Shown here piece by piece: positions 34,001-42,819 of a DNA stretch of 64,000 nt (the first letter of the stretch is position 1; every line of letters begins with the position of its first letter). The stretch comes from an uncultured Collinsella sp. GTDB taxonomy: Bacteria > Actinomycetota > Coriobacteriia > Coriobacteriales > Coriobacteriaceae. Made by a program: the position numbers and the translations under genes. The stretch is taken from positions 124,001-188,000 of the forward strand of contig CABVAC010000001.1 of assembly GCA_902496275.1 (NCBI GenBank). Reading direction: 5' to 3'. Below the pieces are notes generated by a model. That model worked only from the letters and a program-made list of their open reading frames with translations, was not told where the DNA came from and searched no databases.

Positions 34001-35404
34001 ACCGCAGACGGCTGCGGTTGCGCATCGTACGCCGTTATCGGTCAGTCTATTGCGGGCTGGGGCGTCATGTCGCCGGACGCCTCGGTGCCGCACATGGTAC
34101 CGTGGCCGCAGCATACGGGCTTTTTGGCAACCGTCGACGAGCAGCTGCAGCATGTTACGTGGACGCGAGGAGCATCGGCGTTTGCAACGACGCCCGTGGG
34201 CGCAGCTGGCTGCGGTCCGGCATCATTTAGTATGAGCAACAACGGCAGGTGCGTGCTATACGTCGAGAACACCGACGGCAAAGTGGGGCAAACCTACGAC
34301 GAAGATGGCGAGCCGGTGGCGGTAATGGGCAAGCATTTCCGCATCTTCGCCAGCACCTTGATAGACGATCTGTTCACGGAGCCGTTCGTGCTCTGCGAGC
34401 TGGAGCACCCCATCGATCAGATAACGACGTTTTTGACCTCTGGAGGCATGCTCTCGGCGCTTGCCACGCACATCGTGAGCGCCGAGCAGAGCAAAGCAGA
34501 ACTGCACGGCATCGAAGTTCCCTTGGTGGCATGCGCCACGCCACTGGGCGCGATAGCCAACCTGGGCGCCGTGGTGCCCGGGGCGGCAAGCGAGTCGTTT
34601 ACGGTAACGGTACGAAACGACGGCAACACGCTGCTGACCGCCGGAACAGTCGATCTGTACCGAGAGGGCTCCAACCAGCCATTCTCCAGCGCATCCATCG
34701 GATTCGGCGCGAACGCACGCATGGCATCGATCTACGATCCGGAGCTTGCCGAGGACGCATCGGCCAACGACATAGCGCATGTGAGGTACACGCTCGAGAC
34801 ACTGGGCGATCGCTTTGCCACGCACCCGCTGGTAGCCGACAACGGCAACGCCGTGCTGGCACCGGGCTGCACGGCACAGTTCCGCATGAGCTTTTCCATC
34901 CCGGAGAGCTGGAGCGACGAGGTGGGCAAACGCGTCACGCTATACGCAAAAGCGCGTGATCTGGTGGCGCTTGACCCCGTAACACTCGAGGAGATTCGTC
35001 CGGGCGCAAACTCCGCGCTGGGCGCCGTATTGCACGAGCTACACATCCCCGACGCGGCATGCGAACGCGCGGAGGTGCTGGTGGGCGTAAGCGGCAACGC
35101 CGATGCGACGGGGCTTCACGACGCCCCGATGACCGTGGACGGCGATGGCGGCTCGAGTGGCGGCGGTTCTGGCACGGGAGGCAGCTCCGGCGGAAGCGGC
35201 TCTGGCAGCGGCAAGGGCCACGACAATAACAAGCGCTCCGGAAAAGCAGGCGCGCTTGCTGGAACGGGCGACGGCAACATTCCCCTGACGGCGGCCGCAG
35301 CAGCACTCGCCGCAGCCGGAGCCGGCCTCGTCGTCTACAGCGCCCGCCGCACCGCCCTCGAGCGTAGCGGCAGCGATAAAGCCGGTACGGATGGGTCCCG
35401 CTAG
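31037..35404 (+). CDS. Large LAXTG-anchored surface protein
   Basis: A 1455-aa exported protein. The N-terminus MLDRRSLLVAGVSSLASIML has twin arginines and a hydrophobic core, with an Ala-type cleavage region before ADEEDPF (near residue 43). Residues about 55-105 resemble a carboxypeptidase-regulatory/Cna-B-like domain (NPIAGAQVTLTS, DDEGTAIFEV). The middle 1200 residues are not recognised. A Gly/Ser-rich spacer (about 1360-1400) precedes LAGTG (1407-1411), a hydrophobic helix and SARR, a sorting signal of the LAXTG (class E sortase) type. The function is likely adhesion or interaction at the cell wall. Confidence 0.82.
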   Translation: MLDRRSLLVAGVSSLASIMLPRVPGTSNAFILPFAPTEAYADEEDPFKVLVLSRTMFGVVVVDVANKMNPIAGAQVTLTSRYAAGKQLTATTDDEGTAIFEVAPLSEGYVDEATLLDAYDFNGGISISMPGYRDVEIPLARIQGGTAITAPTRPLSDGEPYFRQLTFDEWDIQYADATFMAMPKDDAANAQPDTHAFTVQAHLPQGGQATLHINKVMPAVGSSPETVTQIGQVKASATGADNLATFTLEDKFLDAASGLLEEGCKLRFALDYQGKTYTLSSPMGVATAPASKAESGSTTIIPTTMDQEITPFDFPASFPGIGGNKFTCWMPTFPILFDFSFAGYVLFGGGYKPASYMNDSGNPDPEYWKKSPRESGAKQANRYLDEMEGKWNQYKSMSAGSGTDPRNTKLLRHHCTLLFTMDIATQVYGSLAYDWVGKTWGDNNDPAFGNIKALFQVKTDLNWTEQFTLGPVPFFLNVNPWVLAKLALAVGAHTHGSGAAFFKNISLDYSNTSGSFTIQIGLAVTFGAGVAGVASSAVRGAASLTLFIGYEKADGHQLPRLRVGADVDVDVILQFIMFKWTTKAWSGSWPTLLDSWNMSVNNGDQYVLQRSELALGRDTPYTLDACFGAAGNAESGGVPQFIASAAIVTNAELLACAEVAATDVNVVPIVRDWEQTVTRIELDADVESDDTGQVEHFVHALMEDDENAAPMYKYTYIGQATNAAADSNANSAGVSEDERGGIKPSSDNVLFTGVLSEAHMKFAEIAGVECLFRIASVRYGEDGRSRLVVHTKANGTWSAPMPVDFPLGFGEGDVERNDTFDYDFDVVEYTDGRENQDAYVLLVSGERPEGDATRFDTASTAGILSVVRLRISNSEVRVISHTSWRSISRGRLQEDGYHCLQCPRITVGKTLVDGRLSGAYLHRRGATAEKALGTEAEVALECFTLWSDLSGDSLTFRQVLRFPQAPSSIELGTPENVNGKMVVPVAYETADGCGCASYAVIGQSIAGWGVMSPDASVPHMVPWPQHTGFLATVDEQLQHVTWTRGASAFATTPVGAAGCGPASFSMSNNGRCVLYVENTDGKVGQTYDEDGEPVAVMGKHFRIFASTLIDDLFTEPFVLCELEHPIDQITTFLTSGGMLSALATHIVSAEQSKAELHGIEVPLVACATPLGAIANLGAVVPGAASESFTVTVRNDGNTLLTAGTVDLYREGSNQPFSSASIGFGANARMASIYDPELAEDASANDIAHVRYTLETLGDRFATHPLVADNGNAVLAPGCTAQFRMSFSIPESWSDEVGKRVTLYAKARDLVALDPVTLEEIRPGANSALGAVLHELHIPDAACERAEVLVGVSGNADATGLHDAPMTVDGDGGSSGGGSGTGGSSGGSGSGSGKGHDNNKRSGKAGALAGTGDGNIPLTAAAAALAAAGAGLVVYSARRTALERSGSDKAGTDGSR

Positions 35405-35454
35405 CTCAATCAGCTATCACGAGAGGCACTGATCCTACCGACCGAACACCAAAA

Positions 35455-35486
35455 AGGGCTGGCCCCGATAACTCGGAGCCAGCCCT
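35455..35486. terminator. Terminator between convergent surface protein and lipoprotein genes
   Basis: AGGGCTGGC (35455-35463) pairs with GCCAGCCCT (35478-35486). On the minus strand five T follow the stem, so it best fits the lipoprotein gene. Confidence 0.75.
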
Positions 35487-35515
35487 GAGTCGCCTGACGT
35501 GGGAATCGCAGTCCG

Positions 35516-36535
35516 CTACTTGAGCTTCAGCGCTTCCATCATGGGCACGGCGGCATCCCAATCGATCTTCCAGCCAATCGACACGCGGACGGTTTCACCC
35601 GTCGCGGGAGCCGTCGCAAACAGCGTATGGCCGTTGTCGGGGCCGGTAAAACGCAGCCACGTTATGCCGTTGTACTCGACCTGGTCGGTTGTCGTCTCCT
35701 TGCCCTCATAGATCTGCTCCAGGCTTGCAACCTCTTCCTCCGGCGAGCGCGGGAAGATGCTGATGTGCAGGCGTCCTCCAGTCTCGTCATGGAAGAAGTC
35801 TGCCTTTTCGTGCTCTTCGTCGGACGAATCCAGCGTGTAGCCATCGGCAGCCTCGATGCTGTACGATGCGCAATCGATGCCTGTTAAATCTGCCTTCTCG
35901 CCAGAATCGGCCACGCCGCCGGCCGCCTTGAACTCCTTGGTCTCGCATCCCGTGGTGTCGAAGTGCATGGCCTCATGATTCTTGGCGGGGGCGTAAGCGT
36001 CTACGAACTCGACAGTGATGGACCCGTAGTACGCCGTCTTGGGAGCCCAAAAGTAGACATACTCAACGGTCTCGCCCGGACCGATATCTTGCCTCTTGGA
36101 AAGGTCGATGCCCTCGTGAAGCTCATCGGGAGCCTCGCTTGCAACGTAGTCGAGCACGGCGGCCTTACCGGAAGTAAACAACGGGTCGCCTGCCTCAAGA
36201 TCGCCCTGGGCAGCATGCACGTTAAAGGAGCTAAACGTCCTGTTCTTTTCATTGTTGTTGGTGATCTTGACGTGCAGGTAAAAGCCGTCCTGCAGCTTAG
36301 CGTCGCCGCGATAGAACGTACCGTGGGCTACCGACTCATAGGTTATGCCAGCCACCTCGACCGTCTGCGACTCATAGGCCTTGGCCTTCTTCTCTACGGG
36401 AGCACTGCCGCCCGAGCTGCCAGCCGAGCCGCTCGGAGCACTACCGCCACAGCCGGCCACCGAACACGCCAGCACGGCCGAAAGCGTCACGGTGGGAATT
36501 CCTAACAGCAGCTTTTTCGTCATGGGCTTCATCAT
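35516..36535 (-). CDS. Lipoprotein of unknown function, DUF5067-like N-terminal domain
   Basis: A 339-aa exported lipoprotein. The signal peptide (KKLLLGIPTVTLSAVLACSVAGC) has the lipobox VAGC. A Gly/Ser-rich linker follows. Residues about 50-200 form a beta-rich domain with YLHVKITNNNEKNRTFSSFNVHA and a GPGETVEYVYFWAP strand, the pattern of immunoglobulin-like DUF4352/DUF5067 domains. The C-terminal 130 residues are a second, unrecognised domain. AGGAG lies eight bases before the ATG at 36535. Extracytoplasmic binding is the only safe statement. Confidence 0.75.
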   Translation of the reverse strand: MMKPMTKKLLLGIPTVTLSAVLACSVAGCGGSAPSGSAGSSGGSAPVEKKAKAYESQTVEVAGITYESVAHGTFYRGDAKLQDGFYLHVKITNNNEKNRTFSSFNVHAAQGDLEAGDPLFTSGKAAVLDYVASEAPDELHEGIDLSKRQDIGPGETVEYVYFWAPKTAYYGSITVEFVDAYAPAKNHEAMHFDTTGCETKEFKAAGGVADSGEKADLTGIDCASYSIEAADGYTLDSSDEEHEKADFFHDETGGRLHISIFPRSPEEEVASLEQIYEGKETTTDQVEYNGITWLRFTGPDNGHTLFATAPATGETVRVSIGWKIDWDAAVPMMEALKLK

Positions 36536-36797
36536 CCTCACCGCTCCTTTCGGCTTGCAGCTCATCCGCTGCCCGAGGCCTTCGTCGGCCCCGTGGCATC
36601 GGCTTCCACTATGAGCGTATGACGAAAAGCGGCGCGGGCGAAGTGACCCGTGGCCCAAATAACGCCCCGTTAGACCCCCTTTCAGGTCAAAAGGGCCGTG
36701 GCTCGCATACCCTCGGCCCATAAAACGAGACGTCTGTCCCAATGTTCGATTTGAACCAACAGCCGCAAACAAGATAGGGCCCCTTCAGCCGCCTTCA

Positions 36798-36840
36798 AAC
36801 TTACTCGGACAGAACCGACTCGGTTTTGCCCGAGTAAACG
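36798..36840. other. Nested hairpin in a 435-bp gene-free stretch
   Basis: TTACTCGG pairs with CCGAGTAA around an inner AACCG-ACT-CGGTT hairpin. It is the clearest structure in 36536-36840, which otherwise holds no gene. It may be a terminator or a mobile palindrome. Confidence 0.4.
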
Positions 36841-36856
36841 CCATTCCATCAAATTG

Positions 36857-36870
36857 CGAACGATTGTTCG
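36857..36870. promoter_or_regulatory. Perfect LexA/SOS-box-like palindrome
   Basis: CGAAC-GATT-GTTCG matches the Gram-positive/actinobacterial LexA box CGAAC-N4-GTTCG exactly. It lies 100 bp before the topoisomerase B subunit gene. LexA control of this topoisomerase is inferred. Confidence 0.55.
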
Positions 36871-36970
36871 ATGGATTTCGTGTTGGATGGAATCGCCCAC
36901 AGGCTGGGCTATGCTACCTTGACTATCTATACGACTTAAATGCACAAGAGGAAGCACCAAGAGAGCGAGC

Positions 36971-38968
36971 ATGGCAAAAAACACCGCAAACTATGGTAAC
37001 GACAGTATTCGTCAGCTCAAGGACGAGGAGCGCGTACGCCTGCGTCCCGCCGTCATCTTTGGCTCGGACGGACTCGATGGCTGCGCGCATGCCGCGTTCG
37101 AGATCCTGTCCAACGCCGTTGACGAGGCGCGTCAGGGCTACGGCAAGCTCATCACCCTTACCGCCTTTCGCGATGGCTCTATCCAGGTAGAGGACAACGG
37201 CCGCGGCTGCCCGCTCGACTGGAACCCCTCCGAGAAACGCTTTAACTGGGAGCTCGTCTTCTGCGAGCTCTACGCCGGCGGCAAGTACAACAACAACCAG
37301 GGCGGCGACTACGACTTCTCGCTCGGCACCAACGGCCTGGGCTCCTGCGCGACCCAGTACGCTTCCGAGTACATGGACGTCACCGTCTGGCGCGACGGCA
37401 ACAAATACTCCCTGCACTTTAAGAAGGGCAAAGTCGTCGGCGCCAAGAAGAAGGCACTCGAGATTGAGCCCAGCGACGAGAACCGCACCGGCACCACCAT
37501 CAAATGGCGCCCCGATCTTGAGGTCTTTACCTCTATCAGCATTCCCCACGATTGGTATCGCGAGACTATGCGCCGCCAGGCCGTGGTCAACGCCAACGTT
37601 ACTTTCCGTCTGCGCATCGAGGGCGATGACGGCGAGTTTACCGAAGAGGATTTTTGCTATCCCAAGGGCATTGAGGACTACGTGCTCGAGAAGGTGGGTA
37701 CTGACTACCTCACCGAGCCCTTCTTTATCGAGGCCGACCGCCGCGGTCGCGATCGCGAGGACCTGCCCGACTACAACGTAAAGATCACTGCTTGCATGTG
37801 CTTCTCGCGCACCTTCATGATGCAGGAGTACTACCACAACTCGTCATGGCTCGAGAACGGCGGCTCGCCCGAAAAGGCGGCTCGCAGTGCTCTGACCAGC
37901 GCCATCGATGCTTACATTAAGCAACAGGGCAAATACAACAAAAACGAAAGCGGCATTAAGTGGCAGGACGTTCAGGACTGCCTGGTGCTCGTGACCAACT
38001 GCTTTTCCACCCAGACGTCCTACGAAAACCAGACCAAGAAGGCCATCAACAACCGCTTTATCCAGCAGGCAATGACCGCTTTCTTTAAGGAGCGCCTCTC
38101 GACCTACCTGATCGAGAACAAAGACGCCGCCAACAAGATTCTGGAGCAGGTGCTCATCAACAAGCGTTCGCGCGAGAATGCCGAGAAGACGCGCCAGAGC
38201 ATCAAGACCAACCTGCAGCAGAAGACCGACATGGCCAACCGCGTGCAGAAGTTCATCGACTGTCGCTCCAAGGACAAGAGCCGCCGCGAGATTTACATCG
38301 TAGAGGGTGACTCGGCAGCAGGCGCCATTCGCACCTCGCGCGATGCCGAGTTCCAAGGCGTTATGCCCGTCCGCGGTAAGATCCTCAACTGCCTGAAGGA
38401 GGACTACCCGCGCATCTTTAAGTCCGACATCATCATGGACCTCATGCGCGTACTGGGCTGCGGCGTGGAGATCAAGGACAAGCGCATCAAGAACCTTGGA
38501 GCCTTCGACCTGGACAACCTCAACTGGAACAAGGTCATCATCTGTACAGACGCCGACGTCGACGGTTATCACATCCGCACGCTCGTGCTCACCATGCTCT
38601 ATCGCCTGGTGCCCACGCTTATCGACGAGGGTTACGTGTATATCGCCGAGTCGCCGCTCTATGAGATCAACTGCAAAGAGAAAACCTACTTTGCCTACAC
38701 CGAGCTCGAGAAGAACGGCATCCTCAAGGAGATTGGCGATCAGAAGTGCTCGATCAACCGTTCCAAGGGTCTTGGTGAGAACGATCCGGACATGATGTGG
38801 CTCACCACCATGAACCCCGAGACGCGTCGCCTGATCAAGGTTGATCCCGAGGACGTCACAAGGATGGAAACCATGTTCAACCTGCTGCTGGGCAACGACG
38901 AGGCGGGCCGCAAGCGCCATATCTCCGAGCACGGCAAGGAATACCTGGACCAGCTGGACCTGCAGTAG
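36971..38968 (+). CDS. GyrB/ParE-like type II topoisomerase subunit
   Basis: A 665-aa ATPase subunit of a second type II topoisomerase. The GHKL fold has EILSNAVDEARQG, VEDNGRGCP and LGTNGLGS; a TOPRIM domain follows with VEGDSAAG (about residue 443) and the metal motif TDADVDGYHIRTL (about 529). The C-terminus has the GyrB-type KGLGEN and HISEHGKEYLD. Length is close to ParE (630-660) and it lacks the large insert of E. coli GyrB. The A subunit gene follows 45 bp later. Sequence is diverged from standard GyrB, so the pair is probably topoisomerase IV-like and acts in decatenation. Confidence 0.88.
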   Translation: MAKNTANYGNDSIRQLKDEERVRLRPAVIFGSDGLDGCAHAAFEILSNAVDEARQGYGKLITLTAFRDGSIQVEDNGRGCPLDWNPSEKRFNWELVFCELYAGGKYNNNQGGDYDFSLGTNGLGSCATQYASEYMDVTVWRDGNKYSLHFKKGKVVGAKKKALEIEPSDENRTGTTIKWRPDLEVFTSISIPHDWYRETMRRQAVVNANVTFRLRIEGDDGEFTEEDFCYPKGIEDYVLEKVGTDYLTEPFFIEADRRGRDREDLPDYNVKITACMCFSRTFMMQEYYHNSSWLENGGSPEKAARSALTSAIDAYIKQQGKYNKNESGIKWQDVQDCLVLVTNCFSTQTSYENQTKKAINNRFIQQAMTAFFKERLSTYLIENKDAANKILEQVLINKRSRENAEKTRQSIKTNLQQKTDMANRVQKFIDCRSKDKSRREIYIVEGDSAAGAIRTSRDAEFQGVMPVRGKILNCLKEDYPRIFKSDIIMDLMRVLGCGVEIKDKRIKNLGAFDLDNLNWNKVIICTDADVDGYHIRTLVLTMLYRLVPTLIDEGYVYIAESPLYEINCKEKTYFAYTELEKNGILKEIGDQKCSINRSKGLGENDPDMMWLTTMNPETRRLIKVDPEDVTRMETMFNLLLGNDEAGRKRHISEHGKEYLDQLDLQ

Positions 38969-39013
38969 CAGTAAATCGATAACGACGGCCCATAAGAAGT
39001 TCAAGAGGAAATC

Positions 39014-41251
39014 GTGGCAAAGAAGAAGACGAACCAGCCAAAGAAAAAGCAGGTCAACGCCGAGAACGTCATCGGCCTGCACTCCGAGGTCACCGACCAG
39101 CCGATCACGCAGACACTCGAGGTCAACTACATGCCCTACGCCATGAGCGTCAACGTCTCGCGTGCGTTCCCCGAGATCGACGGCTTTAAGCCCTCGCACC
39201 GCAAGCTGCTCTACACCATGTACAAGATGGGTCTGCTCAAGGGCGAGCGCCAGAAGAGCGCCAACATCGTGGGCCAGACCATGAAGCTCAACCCGCACGG
39301 CGATGCCGCAATCTACGAGACGATGGTGCGTCTGGCCACCGGTAACGAGGCGCTGCTCGCCCCCTTCGTGGAGTCGAAGGGCAACTTTGGCAAGTACTAT
39401 TCGGGCGACCTGAGCTACGCCGCCTCGCGCTATACCGAGGCCAAGCTCTCCCCCATCAGCGCCGAGATCTTCAAGGACATCGACAAGGACCCGGTCGACT
39501 TCGTCGACAGCTACGACGGCGCCATGAAGGAGCCGCGCCTGCTGCCCACCACGTTCCCCAACATCCTTGTCTCGGCCAACAAGGGCATCGGCGTCGCTAT
39601 GGCGTCCGATATCTGCGGTTTCAACCTCAACGAGGTCTGCACCGCCACGACGCACTACCTGCAGGATCCCAACTGCGACCTGCTCGAGTACATGCCCATG
39701 CCCGATTTCTCCACCGGCGGCGAGATCATCTACCGCCGCGAGGAGATGGAGAAGATCGTCGAGACCGGGCTGGGCAGCTTCCAGATTCGCTCCCGCTGGC
39801 GCTGGATTCCCGAAGAGCGCATCATCGAGGTCTACGAGATCCCCTACACCACCAAGACCGATGTCATCATCGAGCGCATCGTCAAGCTCTCCAAAGAGGG
39901 CAAGGTCAAAGAGATCGCAGACATTCGCGATGAGACCGACCTTTCGGGTCTGCGCATCGCTATCGACCTTAAGCGCGGCGTCGACCCCGACAAGCTCATG
40001 GCGAAGCTCTATCGCTCGACCACGCTGCAGGATTCGTTCTCGTGCAACTTCAACGTACTGGTCGATGGTTACCCTCGCGTTATGGGCGTGCGCCAGATCC
40101 TGCATGAGTGGGTTGCGTGGCGCATTCAGTCCACGCGTCGTCGCATTAACTTTGACCTGGGCAAAAAGTCCGAGCGCCTGCACCTGCTGCACGGCCTCGA
40201 GGCAATCCTGCTCGACATCGACAAGGCCATCGCCATCATCCGCGGCACCAAGCTCGAAGCCGAGGTCGTGCCCAACCTTATGAAGGGTTTCGACATCGAC
40301 GAGACCCAGGCCGAGTTTGTCGCCGAGCTCAAGCTCCGCAACATCAACGAGGAATACATCCTCAACCGCACCAAGGACATTGCCAAGCTCGAGGGCGAGA
40401 TTGCCGAGCTCGAGGAGATCCTCTCGAGCGAGGACAACATCAAGAAGGTCATTAGCGACGAGCTGGCCGCGGTCAACAAGAAGTACGTGATGCCGCGCCG
40501 CACGGGCAGGATTGAGCCCCATGAGGTTATCGAGGTAAGCTTGGAGCCCGAGGTCGAGGAGTACCCGGTCACCATCATGCTCTCGCGCGATGGCTATCTT
40601 AAGAAGATGACGGACCGCGTGCTCAAGAAGGCGACCACGCTCAAGTACAAGGACGGCGACAAACCCTTTATCGAGTTCCCGTCCTCCAACACCCACGAGC
40701 TGCTGGTCTTTACCAATAAGAGCCAGGTGTACAAGTGCAAGGTTGCGGCGTTTGAGGACACCAAGTCGGCCCAGCTGGGCTCGTACCTGCCGACCGATCT
40801 TGAGATGGAACCCGACGAGAGCGTCATCTGGGTCATCGACCCCGAGGATTACAAGGCCGATGTGCTGTTCGTCTTTGAGAACGGCCGCGTGGTGCGCGTC
40901 GCGCTTTCTGGATACGTCACCAAGACCAACCGCAAGCGCCTCAAGAACGCCATCTACGGCGGCAGCAAGCTGCTGTATGCGCAGGTGCTCAAGGAAGACC
41001 GCGACCTCGCGCTGGTCTCGAGCGACTACCGCCTGATGAACTTCAACACGTCGCTGCTCAAGACCAAGACGACCACCAACACGCAGGGCGTCCAGGCTTT
41101 CACGGCCAAGAAAGGCCGCTCGGTCACCACCGTCGGCACGACCGAGGAGATTCTTGGCGCCGGCGTCTCGGCCGAAAAGTTCACCGCGCAGAGCCTGCCC
41201 TCCGCCGGTGCCCTCATGAAGGAAAACGACATGCCGAGTTTGTTTGACTAA
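39014..41251 (+). CDS. GyrA/ParC-like type II topoisomerase subunit
   Basis: A 745-aa cleavage-religation subunit. The N-terminal YMPYAMSVNVSRAFPEIDGFKPSHRKLLY, the HGDAAIYE quinolone-pocket motif (residues 95-102) and the catalytic tyrosine Tyr 140 in SRYTEAKLSP are clear. Coiled-coil helices at about 440-490 (EGEIAELEEILSSEDNIKKVI) and a partial beta-pinwheel domain follow. The GyrA box QRRGGRG is not seen, which argues for ParC-like function. The start is GTG 39014 behind AGAGGAA. A lysine-rich N-terminal tail (KKKTNQPKKKQ) precedes the fold. Pocket positions equal to E. coli Ser83 and Asp87 are Ala and Glu. Confidence 0.88.
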   Translation: MAKKKTNQPKKKQVNAENVIGLHSEVTDQPITQTLEVNYMPYAMSVNVSRAFPEIDGFKPSHRKLLYTMYKMGLLKGERQKSANIVGQTMKLNPHGDAAIYETMVRLATGNEALLAPFVESKGNFGKYYSGDLSYAASRYTEAKLSPISAEIFKDIDKDPVDFVDSYDGAMKEPRLLPTTFPNILVSANKGIGVAMASDICGFNLNEVCTATTHYLQDPNCDLLEYMPMPDFSTGGEIIYRREEMEKIVETGLGSFQIRSRWRWIPEERIIEVYEIPYTTKTDVIIERIVKLSKEGKVKEIADIRDETDLSGLRIAIDLKRGVDPDKLMAKLYRSTTLQDSFSCNFNVLVDGYPRVMGVRQILHEWVAWRIQSTRRRINFDLGKKSERLHLLHGLEAILLDIDKAIAIIRGTKLEAEVVPNLMKGFDIDETQAEFVAELKLRNINEEYILNRTKDIAKLEGEIAELEEILSSEDNIKKVISDELAAVNKKYVMPRRTGRIEPHEVIEVSLEPEVEEYPVTIMLSRDGYLKKMTDRVLKKATTLKYKDGDKPFIEFPSSNTHELLVFTNKSQVYKCKVAAFEDTKSAQLGSYLPTDLEMEPDESVIWVIDPEDYKADVLFVFENGRVVRVALSGYVTKTNRKRLKNAIYGGSKLLYAQVLKEDRDLALVSSDYRLMNFNTSLLKTKTTTNTQGVQAFTAKKGRSVTTVGTTEEILGAGVSAEKFTAQSLPSAGALMKENDMPSLFD

Positions 41252-41350
41252 AACAACGGCAACTAAACCGTCATGGTTTTACAAAGCAGCGGGGCCCGGA
41301 GCGCAGTAAACGCTGTGCCCTGGGCCCTATGCATTACACCAGCATCATCC

Positions 41351-42640
41351 CTATAGACAAAATGCCGCATAAAGTGGAACAGACATCAGCCCATCATTCA
41401 TTCCGAAGGGCTTAGTCGATAGCCTGATTCGGCGCGCGCCCGGATGGGTCTTTTTAAGTGAGGACAGGCTTCGAGATCTTGTGTTCTCTCCCGCCTTGAC
41501 TTCAATCGCAGACAAGCATCCCTGCTTCTCTACTACAAAGTCGATTTCCGCACGATTATCTCGCGCCCAATAATGCAGCGGATAGCCCATGGCTGAAAGC
41601 TGTTGGGCAACGTAGTTTTCGGTAAGTGCACCCATGAATGTGCCGCCGATACCGGCAAGAATATCGGCGCGTTGAGCACCGGCCTTGGAGACGAGCAGCC
41701 CTGTATCCGCCTGATAGATTTTAAAAGCAGAAGGGTTAACGAAGGCCTCTAAAGGGCTTTCGATCTGCCCGACTAGGCTGCAGCGCGCCACCGTACCCGA
41801 CAATACAAGCCAGTCGAGAGCATCTCCAAAGAGAGACGCATTGCCCCCCGCTCGCACTACCTTGTATTGAAATTTACGATTCTCTTTGGCAAGCTGCTGT
41901 GGAATGGAATCGAAGCACGCACGCGTCTTTGCGCTCAAGCGCTCATCAGCATATTTATTAGTGTCGGCGGAGTATCCGTCGAGAATAATCCGATGCTTTT
42001 CGGCCACATCAATGATTGACTGATCATCGATGTACGTTTGGACCGCCTCGGGCATTCCGCCAACAACAAGATACTGCCGATAGAGCCCAAGCGCCTTTTC
42101 ATGAAGGCTTGGCGCAAGAGGACCCATAAACTCGAATGATGAGCGTATCTCGTCGACCAGCTGATCGTGCCCCATCGCCCAGAGAAACTCCTCGAAATCG
42201 AGTGGAGTCATCTCGATCAAGTCGGTCTTTCCGACGGGGAACGAATACGACTGATGGTTAATGGCAACCCCAAGAAGCGACCCAGCAGCCGCAACGTAAT
42301 ACTCGGGAGCATCTTCGCAAAAGTATTTAAGGGAAGTGAGCGCTTCCTCGCATGCCTGGATCTCGTCAATGAACAGTAAGGTTTTGCCAGGCACGATACG
42401 CTGTCCCGTACGAGCCTCGATCGCGCGTACAATCGAATGAGGGTCAAGACCGCCCGAAAAATCCGCTCGCGCCGACCGGTCGTTCTCAAGATTAACGTAG
42501 ACAACCGATTCGAAAAGATCCTGGGCGTACGTTCTGAGCAAATAGGTCTTGCCACACTGGCGCACGCCTTTGACCAGCAAAGGTTTTCTATCAGCTCTGT
42601 CTCGCCATTCCCTAAGTAGCTCGTCTGCCTTGCGACGCAT
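41351..42640 (-). CDS. AAA ATPase with DUF4143 domain
   Basis: A 429-aa P-loop protein. Walker A GVRQCGKTYLL (about residues 24-34), Walker B LLFIDEIQAC (about 86-95), arginine-type segment AAGSLLG and TPLDFEEFLWAMG are the pattern of the AAA_14/DUF4143 ATPases. The C-terminal DUF4143 has NYVAQQL, HYWARDNRAEIDFVVE and AIEVKAG, a nuclease-like D-E-K arrangement. The start is ATG 42640 behind AGGGAAGG; a TTG two codons earlier abuts the site. Such genes are widespread, often mobile, and of unknown function. Composition is more AT-rich than the topoisomerase genes. Confidence 0.88.
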   Translation of the reverse strand: MRRKADELLREWRDRADRKPLLVKGVRQCGKTYLLRTYAQDLFESVVYVNLENDRSARADFSGGLDPHSIVRAIEARTGQRIVPGKTLLFIDEIQACEEALTSLKYFCEDAPEYYVAAAGSLLGVAINHQSYSFPVGKTDLIEMTPLDFEEFLWAMGHDQLVDEIRSSFEFMGPLAPSLHEKALGLYRQYLVVGGMPEAVQTYIDDQSIIDVAEKHRIILDGYSADTNKYADERLSAKTRACFDSIPQQLAKENRKFQYKVVRAGGNASLFGDALDWLVLSGTVARCSLVGQIESPLEAFVNPSAFKIYQADTGLLVSKAGAQRADILAGIGGTFMGALTENYVAQQLSAMGYPLHYWARDNRAEIDFVVEKQGCLSAIEVKAGENTRSRSLSSLKKTHPGARRIRLSTKPFGMNDGLMSVPLYAAFCL

Positions 42641-42819
42641 GCGCAACCTTCCCTCATGAACTTCTGTTTGACAATATTTTAACGCGGATTAATTTGTTTT
42701 CAGTTATTTTTCTGCGTTTAATAATTGTTCTATACGCGCTTGAGGGAATGCGCCCCTATCTCTCGGTAAGGACAGCAAGCATTTCCACCAACGCTGATTG
42801 CCATGCGTTCTTCTTGTCC

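Noticed and set aside
37844..40696. A 950-codon minus-strand frame across both topoisomerase genes
   Set aside because: Pure antisense shadow of GC-rich coding sequence; the plus strand encodes clear GyrB- and GyrA-like proteins.
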